In this document: one piece after another, positions 21,161 to 31,900 of the stretch
Layout: every line of letters begins with the position of its first letter
Position numbering within the stretch: the stretch's first letter is position 1
Origin: Tigriopus japonicus
Lineage: Eukaryota; Arthropoda; Copepoda; Harpacticoida; Harpacticidae
Direction of reading: 5' to 3'
Length of the DNA: 64,000 nt
Assembly (NCBI GenBank): GCA_010645155.1
Contig: JAAGOF010000257.1
Location: 429,463-493,462 of the forward strand
Notes under the pieces: model-generated
What the model was told of the DNA's origin: nothing
Databases searched by the model: none
The model's input: the letters and a program-made list of their open reading frames with translations, nothing else
Translations under genes and position numbers: made by a program

Positions 21161-21279
21161 TGTTGTATACTCTGCATCTATATCGCTCTAACGGAACCTT
21201 TCTTCTCTCTATAAGTTTCTCTCTAAGTTTCTCTCTCTTCTGTTCTTATTCTGAAATAAACGATTGCCAGAATCAAACA
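21161..21279 (+). repeat. 3' LTR, 119 bp
   Basis: Partner of 15765-15883 with one mismatch, preceded by the purine tract at about 21151-21160 and followed by the target duplication atgga. Confidence 0.95.
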
Positions 21280-21284
21280 ATGGA

Positions 21285-21648
21285 TAACATGTTGGGTCTT
21301 TTGGGCGAGGAGGCCCCTAACTTTATCTTCAACGCTATATTTGTGAATGCACTGCCAAATTCAATAAGACCACATCTGCTACCAGTACTCGATACGTTAT
21401 CTTGTCGGGATCTCGCTGAACTGGCCGACAAGCTTATTTCTTCCGACGATCCAGGAATTCATTCTTTGAGGAAGAAATTCGATAAACCAAAGAAAGATGA
21501 ACTAAAACAAGAATGGTGCCGTCTCCATCGTAAATGGGGTGATAGGGCTTTCCGATGTGAATATCCTTGCTCGTTTACCAAGCCGCAAATTAAAGAAATC
21601 CAAAATCAAGCCAATTCGGGAAACGCCCCAGGGGGCCATCAGTGAATT
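21285..21648 (+). pseudogene. CsRn1-type Gag, C-terminal part with CHCC motif
   Basis: Continues the Gag begun at 15416 (NMLGLLGEEAPNFIFNAIFV, LADKLISSDDPG) and ends with WCRLHRKWGDRAFRCEYPC, the C-x2-H...C...C zinc-binding arrangement characteristic of the CsRn1 lineage, in place of the usual CCHC knuckle. It stops at the TGA at 21646-21648. Confidence 0.85.
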
Positions 21649-21687
21649 CCGTTGGTGGCCAACTCCTTTTCGTGAGAGATTCCCTCT

Positions 21688-22823
21688 CACGGTGGTTAAA
21701 ATTTCTGTTTAAGTGTTTGCTCAAATGCCAAGGCTTCTAATTACGATTTTTGATGTCACAGTGTCATAATGAAGATATCTTGTGAATACAAATATATTAA
21801 AAATAGCTCAAATAACTATATTAATTCACTTAAAACCATGAAAACCAATATATTTTCCCCAACCATGATAATAGATATTGAGAGGGTCCTTAGTAATGAA
21901 TTGATGCGAAATTCGATCAATATCTATTGCGCAGATAAATAACAATCATTACTTGAAAACTTTAAAATGCATCGAATTATGCCTTGAAATGCTCCGGCTA
22001 TATGTTGCAGCGATTGCCAAAAAAAATGATTTACATTATCAATGTCGCAAAAATAAATGATAAATTTTCGTTTCTCTATGATTCTCCCTTGATTGTAAGA
22101 TTGATATATAATATAACTTAAAACTGACTTTCAGTGTTCACTTTTTATTGAGTTTTTCGTAAATCATCTTTGATAAGGTAGAATTACATAAATTTAAAAG
22201 TTATTGAGGATCTGCGCATATTTGAAAGATAAACTTTTAGTACAACGTTAATTTTTGGTTCAAAAAGTGCAATATTTGCAGCAAACAGTTTGCATTGGAA
22301 TTTTGCGAAAATTTGATCTTACGTCTAACTATGTTTGATAAAAGTACCAAAGTAAAAAAATTCCAAAAATTCACAATATAAGTTAGTTTTAAGTTATATT
22401 ATATATAAATCTTACAAACAAGACAGAATCATAGAGAAACGAAAAATTATCATTAATTTTGGCGACATCAATAATGTAAATTATTTTCTTGGCAATTGCT
22501 GCAACATACAGCCGGAGCATTTCATGGCATAATTCGATGCATTTTAAAGTCTTCAAGTAATGATAGTTATTAATCTGCTTAATAGATATTGATCAAATTT
22601 CGTATCAATTCATAACTAAGGACCCTCTCAATATCTATTAACATGGTTTGGGAAAATATATCGGTTTTCATGGTTTTAAGTGAATTAATATAGTTATTTG
22701 AGCTACTTTTAATATATTTGTATTCACAAGATATCTTCATTATGACACTGTGACATCAAAAATCGTAATTAGAAGTCTTGGCATTTGAGCAAACACTTCC
22801 ATAGAGCACAGCTAACCACCGTG
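21688..22823. mobile_element. 1,136-bp palindromic (foldback) DNA element with CACGGTGG termini
   Basis: The two ends read CACGGTGGTTA...TAACCACCGTG and are flanked by ctct on both sides (21684-21687 and 22824-22827). Arms of about 440-450 bp (21700-22140 and 22372-22815) are inverted copies with roughly 90% identity around a spacer of about 230 bp. It lies between Gag and protease of the CsRn1-type element. Deleting it with one ctct restores the pre-protease frame seen in the related copy. There is no transposase. The 4-bp duplication does not fit Tc1/mariner or hAT; the superfamily is undetermined. Confidence 0.85.
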
Positions 22824-22827
22824 CTCT

Positions 22828-23672
22828 CTAATCGCTCGTTTCTTGTCGATTCGGGAGCTCAAGTAAGCATTCTTCCCCGTTCACGTTCAACATCGAAGTT
22901 CACTCGCGGTTCGCCAGCTTTCACTGCTGCCAATGGATCAACAATTAATTGTTTTGGTCGACATTCACTCAATATACGTTTAGGTGCGCAAAAGTGCAAT
23001 TGGACTTTTTATGTGGCTGATGTAGATAACGCGAAAATTGGTGCTGATTTTTTGAGGGCTAGTAATCTGGTTGTAGATTTGTCCCGAAACCGCCTTTATG
23101 ACGCAAATGCTGAAACTATAGTTCTCGGTCATTTGTCCACTGCATCATCTTTGTGTCTGAAAGTTATTCAAAATGACGAGCAATGTCCGTACAATAGGCT
23201 ATTGAACACTTTCCCAGAACTTCTAACACCATCTTTTTCAACGGCGATACCAAAACATGGCGTCTATCATCATATACAAACTACTGGTCCACCCATTTAT
23301 TCGCGGGCTCGCAGGCTGTCTAGAGACAATTTCATGGCCGCCAAGAATGATTTCAGTGACATGATGGCCATGGGGATTTGTCGGAGATCCTCCTCTAACT
23401 ATTGTTCCCCAATTCACGTAGTTGACAAACCAGATGGAAGCAAGCGTATTTGTGGAGATTATCGTCGATTAAACGATCAAACTATTCCAGATCGCTACCC
23501 AGTGCCTCATGTCCAAGATTTTGCAGATGGTTTACACGGGTGCAATGTTTTTTTCAAAAGTCGACTTAATTCGTAGGTACAATCAGATACCTGTTGCCCC
23601 AGAAGACGTTTGCAAAACAGCTGTTATTACTCCCTTCGGCATGTTCGAATTTTTGCGAATGCCGTTTGGTCT
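22828..23672 (+). pseudogene. CsRn1-type protease and RT, truncated
   Basis: The frame encodes the retropepsin (RSFLVDSGAQVSILPR, then the ADFLRASNLVVDL region) and the RT start (RARRLSRDNFMAAKNDF, VDKPDGSKRICGDYRRLN). It shifts near 23550 and continues as VFFSKVDL-like FFSKVDLIRRYNQIPVAPED up to EFLRMPFGL. It ends at 23672, before the catalytic YLDD, where sequence switches to minus-strand gypsy gag. The homologous intact-order copy is at 51054-52352. Confidence 0.85.
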
Positions 23673-23674
23673 GA

Positions 23675-24535
23675 TGTTTGGCTTGGTCGACGGTGAGTTT
23701 TGCACACGACAGCAAAATGACCCTCTAGGTTGCAGGTTGAACATACCCTCCCATTGGCGGGGCAAGACTGACGGGAGTGCAACGTCGTTGATCCACATTT
23801 GAAGCATTTGAAGCCATTGCTATTCAATCGGTCTTGCCGTTGGGTTTGTTTTGAATAGGGTCCTGCCAATCGATTAACAGTGCGATCTTCGGAGCCCATA
23901 AACACGGGCTCCACCACTGGAGTGTGGCCATTTGACACAAAGTGTGAGGCGGTAGCCGAGTCTTCAAAGAGTGTGCCGTTGGTCACAAGTTCTTCGAGGG
24001 ACCAATTCTTCTGGATCACCGCATCCCTGAGGTTTTGATTTGAAGTCCCAAGTACAACTTGTATTTTAGTGGCCATTGTGTCAGGGTCGCCCACATTAAA
24101 GTCTGCCGCCTTAAAACCACAGAGGAATGCTTGTTGACGGCATCTTTCAGTAAACTTGGCGATTGTTTCCCCCTCTTCTTGACGTAAGGCCCGGAACTTC
24201 GTAATAGCTTGCCATCTGGAGGAATTTGGTTGGTACTTTTTTCTTAGGTTTTGGGCGATGTTGGCAACCGTAATCGTTTCGTTGGTCCTGGCGTTGGGAC
24301 AGACAGATTTGATATCGTGAAGGCCTTGCTTTCCTATGAACCAGAATAGCTTCCTCTTCTTGGCTTTCTCATATTTAGTAACTGCTTCGGGAACATCAGG
24401 GTTGGGGTCTTCAAAGATATGTTCACAATAAATTTCAAAGAGCTCCCACCACTCCTCGAAAGCCTGGGCAACGTTCCCTCCTCCACATTCAGTTGAGTCG
24501 AATGAGGGTGGTCCGTTTGAAGGCTGAGGGTCCAT
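23675..24535 (-). pseudogene. Gypsy Gag of the outer element
   Basis: The minus-strand frame from ATG 24535 (MDPQPSNGPPSFDSTECGG) encodes a gypsy Gag with a helical capsid-like region (ITKFRALRQEEGETIAKFTE) and two zinc knuckles: CFKCGSTTLHSRQSC and CSTCNLEGHFAVVC. It is open to its end but truncated just after the knuckles by the junction with the CsRn1-type element. Gag packages the element RNA. The same domain order is seen at 4400 onwards. Confidence 0.85.
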
Positions 24536-24549
24536 TGCTTGTGCGTGGG

Positions 24550-24571
24550 TCGATTCCAGTCTCGTTTGCCA
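24550..24571 (-). promoter_or_regulatory. Putative primer-binding site of the outer gypsy element
   Basis: On the minus strand TGGCAAACGAGACTGGAATC follows the 5' LTR after one base and precedes gag. The tRNA was not identified. Confidence 0.5.
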
Positions 24572-24572
24572 G

Positions 24573-24836
24573 TAAAATAACGAGTGTTTTTGAGGTAGAA
24601 CCTTTATTGGATATGTAGAGATGAACATAAGATTAGTATTATATTTCGTTAGAGGTTAAAAGAGTACTCATGTATTACCCCCGGCCTTGGCTTGGATCTC
24701 TTCACTCAAAATGGCGACCTTACTCTCGGTCGTCTAATGCGCTAATGAAGAATCGTCCAGCAGACGATTCTGGTCTTTTACACAGATATGGTTGACTTGG
24801 AGCAGATCGTAGTCAGGGTCGCGGATGGTTGTGATA
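24573..24836 (-). repeat. Gypsy 5' LTR, 264 bp
   Basis: Partner of 12431-12694, followed on the right by the target duplication ggaat. Several short ORFs across it are non-coding. Confidence 0.9.
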
Positions 24837-24841
24837 GGAAT

Positions 24842-25329
24842 GCAATTATTTCTGGCATAAAAACCCAATTGGATACGTCCCACCCAGCTCTGGTGCAGAC
24901 ACTGGCAGCTCCGGCAGCAGAAACGCCGGCAACAGTGGCAGCAGCAGCAGCAAGAACAAGAAGTCGAACCCGGGAAACGGAAGACGCCCGGGGCTGATGA
25001 CAAGCAGCAACGACAACAAGAAAGCATCTTCAAGCTCCAACAAGGGCAAAAAAGCAACCCTCGGCGAATACACAGAGACGGCGACAACTACCAAAAAGGG
25101 TCGGGTGTGGAAGAAGAAGGGATCTCCCTCGGCTCCCTTGGCTCCCACGGCTCCTGTGGTGACTCCCTTGGCTCCCGCATCGGAGGACTTCCCCCCCTCC
25201 CATCCTCACTATCCAAAAAGCAAGCGGAGACAATGGAAGAGCCAAGGAAGGAAATGTCGGAAATGCGAGAACAAATGCGACCTCAGGACGGGTTGCAGAA
25301 AAAGGATGTTCTTGCCCTCCTTTTTAAGT
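24842..25329 (+). pseudogene. LINE ORF1, C-terminal part
   Basis: Continues ORF1 from 12430 (AIISGIKTQLDTSHPALVQT, then an Ala/Thr- and Arg-rich stretch ending ETEDARG at TGA 24995). A TGATG overlap at 24995-24999 opens a further Ser/Lys-rich, then Pro-rich frame from 24997 with a CRKCENKCDLRTGC cluster near 25260-25300. Whether these are one protein broken by a frameshift or two frames is unclear. The cysteine-rich minus-strand frames here are shadows. Confidence 0.6.
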
Positions 25330-28290
25330 CCTAACGAAGTAATTATATTCCTTATCTGTAATTTGGCGGGCCTTCAATCGACAAAGGAGCTTCAGCTACA
25401 GCAGCTTCTTGAGGAAGAGGACATCGACATCACATGCGTCACTGAGACCGAGTTACGCGGCGGGTGCATCCCCTCCTTGCCGGGCAACACCATACTGTCG
25501 CCCGTCTCCTCGCCGGACTTGAAGACGTGCTTGCTGTTGTTGATCTGCCAAGGACTGTCCTCGTCGGCCACTCTCCTTCCACAGCATATGGATATGGATG
25601 TCCCAACCATTTGGGCAGAGGTAGCCGGCATCACAATATGCGCTGTCTATCGCCAGTGGACGCCGTCGTCCTCCTCGCTGCCGTCGTCCACGCTGCTGTC
25701 TGTGTCCACCACGCCACAGCACTTCCAGAAGTAGCAGTGGGAGATCATCCTGAAGCAGCTTGACTCCGCCTGCAAGCAGGAGTCTTACCCCGTCGTCTTC
25801 CTCGGCGACGTCAACCTCGACATGGCCAAGTCTTTGCTGCCATCCCACCCTCATCGCACTCTACTCCAAGACTTCCTTGCAGTGGCTGAGCTGAATGATT
25901 TGCACTGGCTTCGGACCGGCCCAACATGGAAGTCGTTTGGCAAACATGATGAGGAGCCCTCTCATAGGACTTCCACCATTGACGTCATACTTGCGTCGGG
26001 CAGGATCCCCTCCCCTATCGTGACGTTGCTGCCCTTCTTGACGTCCGATCACTTGCCCTTGGTCGCAGTGATGTTGCCGCCCAAGCAGAAAACGCTTCTC
26101 CGCCCTCTATAGAAGAAAAAGATGAGAAGAAGGCCATTCCATAAACTTACCTCAACAAGCTTGGTATCTGCTCTAGAGTCATCCTGGGATTGGTCCGTTC
26201 ACGACAAGACCTGGAACGTGAACGACTTGGCCAAGTACATCACTGACGGCATTAACGCTGCCCTGGACATGGCCATCCCCGCGAAGTCCTTCTCCGTGCG
26301 CCCCGGGGCTGCCGTGTACCTGACGGAAGAGACAAAGAAGATGATGCAGAAGAAGGATAGAGCAAGGAAGTTAAATTTGCCTTCATGGCAACGTCTACAA
26401 AACCGCGCCGCCGCCCTTGTGAAGCGCAACAAGCTCTGCCCGACGGTGGCCGACATCAAGAAGTGAGGCCAAGAGGCCGTATGGGATGCCGTCAAGGCCT
26501 ACTCGGGGGCCATGGACTCATCCCTGCCGCTGTTGGAGAACACCACCTCCGATAAAGACTCAGTGGAAGCGTGCAACCAATTCTACATAAAGAAAGTGAA
26601 AGACATTAAAGAGGGACTAAAAAAAATCGACTTGACAAGCCAAGTACAAGCATTGCTTTCACCTCCGTGGAGTCATCAGAGCCGCCGGAGCCCTTGGAGT
26701 CCCTGGAACCCTTGGAGCCCTCACAGCTGATCCCGAAGTTCACCTTCTCGGGGGTCACTGCAGGGAAGGTCGCCAAATACATCAAGAGCCTGAAGTTGAA
26801 GAAGTCTTTTGGTCTCGACGGCATACCCGCGAGTGTCTACAAGCTGGGCGTTGACGTGCTTGCCTCCCCCAGCACTCATCTCTGCACGCCATCCCTCGTT
26901 GGCGGGGAGTATCCCGCGTCGTTCGGCGACGCATTGTTGAGGCCGCTGTACAAGGGCGGGGGAAAGTCGCAGAAGGAGGCCTCGTCATACAGGCCAGTCG
27001 CCTTGTTGCCGGTGGTGTCCAAGCTCTTGAAGAAGGCGGCACTCGACCAAATGATGCCCTACTTTGGGCAGACGGCCGCCATCCCCGACTTCCAACATGG
27101 ATTTAAGGAAGGCCACTCAACGGCTTCAGCAATGGCTTCTGCACATGCTTCTTGGATGGCAAAGAAGAAGCGCTTCCTAGCCATACGACATGAGCTCGGC
27201 CTTTGACATGATCTCCCTAGACGCCCTCGTCGTCGAGCTGGAGAAGCTGGGCTTCAGGGGGGCCGCGCTGATCTGGGTGAGGTCTTCCATATCGGTCGGC
27301 CTCCAAAGAGTCGGCTGGTACGGCGCCGTGTCCGCCCCCCTGAAGGTGGAGTACGGCATGAGGCAGGGGTCCATCCTCGGCCCCCTGTTCTTCATCATGG
27401 TCTCCCGCAACCTCCCGGCGGTCTTCTTGGCAGCCATGACATACACGGATGACATGACGTCCTGGGTGGAGGCAGACTCCATCGAAGAGCTCAAGCACCT
27501 TGTTGAGACACAGGCGGAGGCCCTCATGGTGGCCGCGGCCTCCGTTGGCCTCAAGACAAATGCAGAGAAGACGCAGGTGATGGTCGTCGGCCCAAAGTTC
27601 GACGCCTATGAGGTGTCATTCCACATCGACGGGGGGAAGATCATGGCCAGGTCCCAGATCACCATCCTTGGCATGGACATCGACGACCGCCTCTCCTTTG
27701 AGGCGAGCAGCAGCAATATGTGCGCCGACATTAGGCGCAGGATAGGCCTCATCGCCAGGTTGGCGAACCACCTTCCGCGAGGGGAGCCCCTCACCCTGGC
27801 AGCAAAAGCTTTAGTCCTGGGGAAGCTGCACTCGGATCTGACGCTATCCATGATGCCCAGTTTGGACGCGGACGACACGGAGACCGCCTCGGCCAAGAAG
27901 CTGCAGATCGCCCTGAACGATCTTGCCCGCACTCTGCTGGGAGTAAAGCGCACCGACCGCATTCCGGTATCGGCGCTCCTCTCAAAAGCAAAACTGTCGT
28001 CCCTCAACAGGATGGTCGTGCAACGCTGCGCGCTTGAAGCCTGGAAGGCGTCGCAGCCCAACGCGACCCTTGCCGCGCTCATGCAGCCCGTGAGGTCAGC
28101 GACGTCGTCCTCCTGCTCCACGGGGTCGGCCACCGCCGGCATGATGATGGAGCCAAAGCTGACGACTGGCGCTTCTCTCGAGTGCTCAGCGCCGAGAATT
28201 TGGAACCGTGCTGCGCTGCTCCAAGGCGCGACGACGAAGGGAGCCGCCTACACCGCTGCGAGGAAGTTTGCGCAGACGTGCCCCTTGTAG
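25330..28290 (+). pseudogene. LINE ORF2: endonuclease and reverse transcriptase
   Basis: The endonuclease region has ITCVTETELRGG, VVFLGDVNLDM and the catalytic TSDHLPLV block. The RT has SFGLDGIPASVYKLGVDVL, SSYRPVALLPVVSKLLKK, FDMISLDALVVELEKLGF, GMRQGSILGPLFF and active site TYTDDMTSW (YxDD). A long C-terminal domain ends AARKFAQTCPL. Stops or shifts occur at 25732, 26110, 26464, about 26700 and about 27190, so it is dead, although the last 366 residues (27190-28290) are uninterrupted. The APE endonuclease plus RT layout places it in the I/LOA/jockey part of the LINE tree; I cannot say which clade. Confidence 0.8.
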
Positions 28291-28843
28291 ACCACGTCGC
28301 CGCCAATCACCAACAACAACATCTCTTCTCGTGGAAGTCAGAGGAAGAAATGAGAATGCTCAACTTTTCCGACTTTCCAAACTTTCCGTCTCCTCTTTCT
28401 ATCCCCTTTTTTATTATAAATTGTGGACGACTAGCGGGCATTTATTTAGTTTAAGTATATGCAAAGCTAACGACATTCTTTTGTGTTATCAACAAGATTG
28501 TACTACGAGAGAAATAAAACCACGATTACACACTTGAAGATTTAATCGTATGATAGCTCTGCTCCCTTGCAGACTGTTGCATGCGCGAGTGTTTGTGAAT
28601 GACTAGATGTATTTCTCATTGATACATGGGTATGTGTTCATAATTGGGTAATGACTAGTAAAAGTATGAGCAAATGACCAGGGAGCAAAGCAGGAATACA
28701 ACGTTGAATTGGTGGGAACTTTTTGTCATATTTTATTACCCATTATTTTGTGTCATGGCCTCTGAAATTAAATTTCAGAGATTTAATGTTATGGTGCATT
28801 TTCTAATGATTAGAGAGAATTTCAGGTATATTTTTCATTTCAG
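28291..28843. other. Non-coding: LINE 3' tail and first visible TRPV intron sequence
   Basis: No gene is seen. The left part probably includes the LINE 3' UTR; the right part ends in the pyrimidine-rich acceptor tttttcatttcag of the exon at 28844. Confidence 0.5.
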
Positions 28844-28943
28844 CTCCCAGTTATCAAAGAATTAGGAGATGCTGCCTATGATTTTGTTTTCGAAGGAAGC
28901 GAACTTCTAGCCAATGTCACAGCAGGATTGGACCCAACAACGT
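28844..28943 (+). CDS. nan: TRPV exon a ([20 protein letters not shown])
   Basis: 100 bp, acceptor ...catttcag before it, donor gtgagt after it. It encodes the helical region preceding the ankyrin repeats and leaves one base to be completed by the next exon. This is the exon with the weakest independent support, but its phase fits the next one exactly. Confidence 0.7.
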
Positions 28944-31900
28944 GTGAGTAAACAAAAAATATTTTTTAGCGGAATGATCTAAAGCAGGGGTGCTCGGCAA
29001 CCATACAAAAATGTCGACGTACTTAAGGCCGCCCAAAAGGTAGTTTATGGCGCAGTTGCCCAAGTCCCCAGGACGAAATGTTCCGTTAAGAGCCTTTTAT
29101 TATCGTATCTTTTCTTTAAAAAAATTGTCCAGTATCGGAAAATACTGATAACTCAGGGGAGAGGCATGGCGTAGTTTGTCTTACGTGCGGATGCCTCGGG
29201 TTCGATCCCGGCTAGCCTCAAAACTTTTTTAATTCAAAACTTTGCGTTGAACTGCCATTCAAAGCAAGAAACTACTGATACAACCAAAAAGTGTTAAGGA
29301 GCAAGATTCCTTCATTTAATTTATTTTAAACCTTCATATCTTTTCCTCAGCCCCCCACTTGTTTCGAGAGTGCTGTTGGATGGTCGAAAAAAGAGGATCC
29401 GTTGGAGAGACGGTTTACCATATTTGCTTTCTGATGCAAACTCCAACACATTTAGCCTTAGGCAGAAGGCTTTTGAAATGGTATCCAAAACTGATAAAGG
29501 ATGTTTATTTGTCTGAAGAATATTATGGTAAAAGAAGGAAAATTCGAGCACCGGTGCAGAAATATAATTGGTCCCTTTTCAGGAGAAAATGTTCTTCATA
29601 TGTCAGTTGTTGCAGAAGATCCAACAACCGTGAAGTATCTATTGGATCAAGGTGTAAACATTCACGAACGATGTTACGGAAATTTCATGTGCCCTGAAGA
29701 TCAAAAAGCTTCTAGATCGGACTCATTGGATCATGAGATTGTTGATGTGTGCACAAAATCAAACTACCAAGGGTAACTCTCTACCCCTCTCTATTAACTA
29801 TTTTAGATTTTTCCTGCACACATATCTTCTATTAAATGAAATTCAAGACCACTTATTTCCAGTTTTCAGAAACGTTTTCATAACGACTTGTTGGTTTCGT
29901 GCTTGTTTTTAGTTAGCCTTTTTTAGTTGATTCCCAAAGAAAAAAAAATAGTGCTAGTGCGATTTAAGGTTAGAGGTGGATTTTTGGTTCGTAAAAACGG
30001 CAAAATGTTAACTTTCAAGCTTGGTTGGAAAATGGTTGAATTTTGAGAGTTTTTTTAATTATGAGTGTTAAGCTCGGATGATTGAGCCTTGCCCAGCCAG
30101 CATAGTCAGCATTCACATAGTCCAATTGTTACTGATAGGTAATTTTGAGTTCGATATCAGAGTCTTTCTTAGTCTGTGGGTGTGAATTTGTTGGTGAACG
30201 AGCTAGGAGGGCAAGTTGACTTGACAGAGAGAGTTGGAGAACTGTACATGTTTATTAACTGACGGGACTATTCATACGAAATGACTAGCGAGTTGCAGGA
30301 CTAGAATAAGCATGAGCATCAAGTGGAGAGTACAATCTCAACACAAACACCCTCACTTGATGCTACAATATCACAGATCATCCCAGTCTGGGCAACTTCA
30401 GCCCAACATCCCATGTGGGCAACACACGACCCACCAGTCCAGGGCAACACACGACCCACCAGTCCAGGGCAACACACGATCCACCGGTCCAGGGCAACAC
30501 ACGGCCCACGAGTCCAGGGCAACACACGGGCTATGAGTCTAGGGCAACACACGGCCCACAGGTCCAGGGCAACACACGGCCCACAAGTCCTTGGCAACAC
30601 ACAGCTCACGAGTCCGGGGCAACACACAGCCCAACCGATCCAGGGCACTTACGGCCCAACCAATCCAGGGCAATCTCGGCCCAACCAATCCAGGGCACTC
30701 ACGGCTTAACCAATCCAGGGCACTCACGGCCCAACCAATCCACGGCACTCACCGCCCAACCAATCCAGGGCACTCACGGCCCAACCAATCCAAGGCACTC
30801 ACGGCCCAACCAATCCAGGGCACTCGGGGCCCACCAATCCATCCGGGCACTCACGGCCCACCGCGGCACACTGCCACACGTGGGCAGGACCAACTAATAA
30901 CGTTCCTGGGCAATGCACCCCTCCTCGTCCAATTCACTGAACCAGCACACAGCAGGGAAATGCAACCCACGTGGTTGGCCCCACCACACCAACTTCAACT
31001 CTCCTTTCCGGGGAGAAAAATCAAATTACCATTAATCAAATCCACTGAAATGGATTGACTTTAAAGTTATTGATAAACCAATGAAAACCGAAGTTTTTGG
31101 TTTACTATAGTGATAACGAAAACCTGTCTTCAAAAAATGTTGATGTTAGAGTAGATTAACAAAAAATTAAGATTGAAATCTTAAATGACGGGTTAATACA
31201 AGTTTTTTTCTTTCTTAAATTTGAAGATCTGTGACAAGCTCCAAATAGCACAAATCTTACTTTAGGAAATCACCTTTGTCAATTGTTAAAAAGTTTTTGA
31301 AAGCATGGTCTATCCATCGATGCAAGTTTTGGACAACTTGGGATATTATTGCCCAATACTTAACACGAAAGCATGGTCTATCCATCGATGCAAGTTTTGG
31401 ACAACTTGGGATATTATTGCCCAATACTTAACACTTGAGATTATTAACGAACCATCAAAGCTACTCCAATTAGGCGAGTGTTATGTTCTCAAGCGTCGAC
31501 AATTCATGTAGATTTTGAGTAAATAACTGATTTATTTTCATGTCAAAGCAATAACAAGAAAAGATACGAATTGCGTTAAGCAGACAATTAAGTGTGACTC
31601 AACATCTACCCCGAATTACCCATCAGTTGGTGTCACAGGTTGAGTCGAGCAGGAGGCTTTCTTTGCCTTGGGATTCGCACAGAAGGTCTATCGTTCCCGT
31701 TTTGCGTCGTAGATGTTTGGGGCACTTGAATGTCTAAGAAGTTCGATTGTTGGTAAGGTTTAATGTGTCGACGATTACTAATTGATGTTCGGCCATCATG
31801 GTCTATTACATAAGATCTTTTGTTGTTCCTCACGTTCTCGATTGTGCCAAGTTGACTCCACCTCTTGCTTACGGGCTCTTGGGTCAGAACTTTTGAACCT

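Larger units (their letters stand above)
15765..21279 (+). mobile_element. Young, nearly intact Ty3/gypsy element with three ORFs
   Basis: LTRs of 119 bp at each end differ at one position and are flanked by a perfect 5-bp duplication atgga (15760-15764 and 21280-21284). Internally there is a primer-binding-like site, gag, pol in the same frame separated by one TGA, a small third ORF, and a TTGGGGGACG polypurine-like tract before the 3' LTR. It is inserted in the Gag frame of the CsRn1-type element, which becomes continuous when it is removed. This is the youngest-looking element in the window. Confidence 0.95.
15262..23672 (+). mobile_element. CsRn1-type Ty3/gypsy element, 3'-truncated, carrying two further insertions
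   Basis: A 5' LTR (15262-15392) and a tRNA-Trp-type primer site precede a Gag with the CHCC motif typical of the CsRn1/Kabuki lineage. A protease-RT frame then ends mid-RT at 23672, where minus-strand gypsy gag begins. RNase H, integrase and the 3' LTR are absent. Gag is split at 15764/21280 by a younger gypsy element, and the gag-protease junction is split at 21687/22824 by a palindromic DNA element. Confidence 0.85.
12431..24836 (-). mobile_element. Ty3/gypsy element (outer LTR element of the nest)
   Basis: LTRs of 264 bp at 12431-12694 and 24573-24836 differ at about eight positions (about 3%). They are flanked by a perfect 5-bp duplication ggaat (12426-12430 and 24837-24841). Gag is at the right and pol at the left, both on the minus strand. 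The middle (end of gag, protease and most of RT) is replaced by a truncated CsRn1-type element at 15262-23672. Confidence 0.9.
11641..28290 (+). mobile_element. Second LINE (I/LOA-like?), split by a 12.4-kb nest of LTR elements
   Basis: ORF1 begins at about 11672, is cut at 12430, and resumes at 24842. Removing 12431-24841 (a gypsy element plus one ggaat duplication) makes the ORF1 frame continuous across the site. ORF2 with endonuclease and RT follows at 25330-28290. GC content is higher than the host sequence around it. The left limit is approximate and no poly-A tail was identified. Confidence 0.8.

Noticed and set aside
24734..25245. Cysteine- and serine-rich minus-strand ORFs
   Set aside because: Antisense of the Ala/Thr- and Lys/Ser-rich LINE ORF1; cysteine codons arise from the complement of gcagcag runs. 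Not a metallothionein-like gene.
27606..28142. 178-residue minus-strand ORF
   Set aside because: Shadow of the GC-rich LINE RT C-terminal domain, which has clear protein-level motifs on the plus strand.
29157..29220. Possible tRNA gene
   Set aside because: It has a B-box-like GGTTCGATCC and complementary ends but is about 60 bases with no proper anticodon arm. The following body is shared with other SINE copies.
30312..30897. Overlapping Pro/Thr/Gln-rich ORFs on both strands
   Set aside because: All are readings of the 25-bp minisatellite in different frames.
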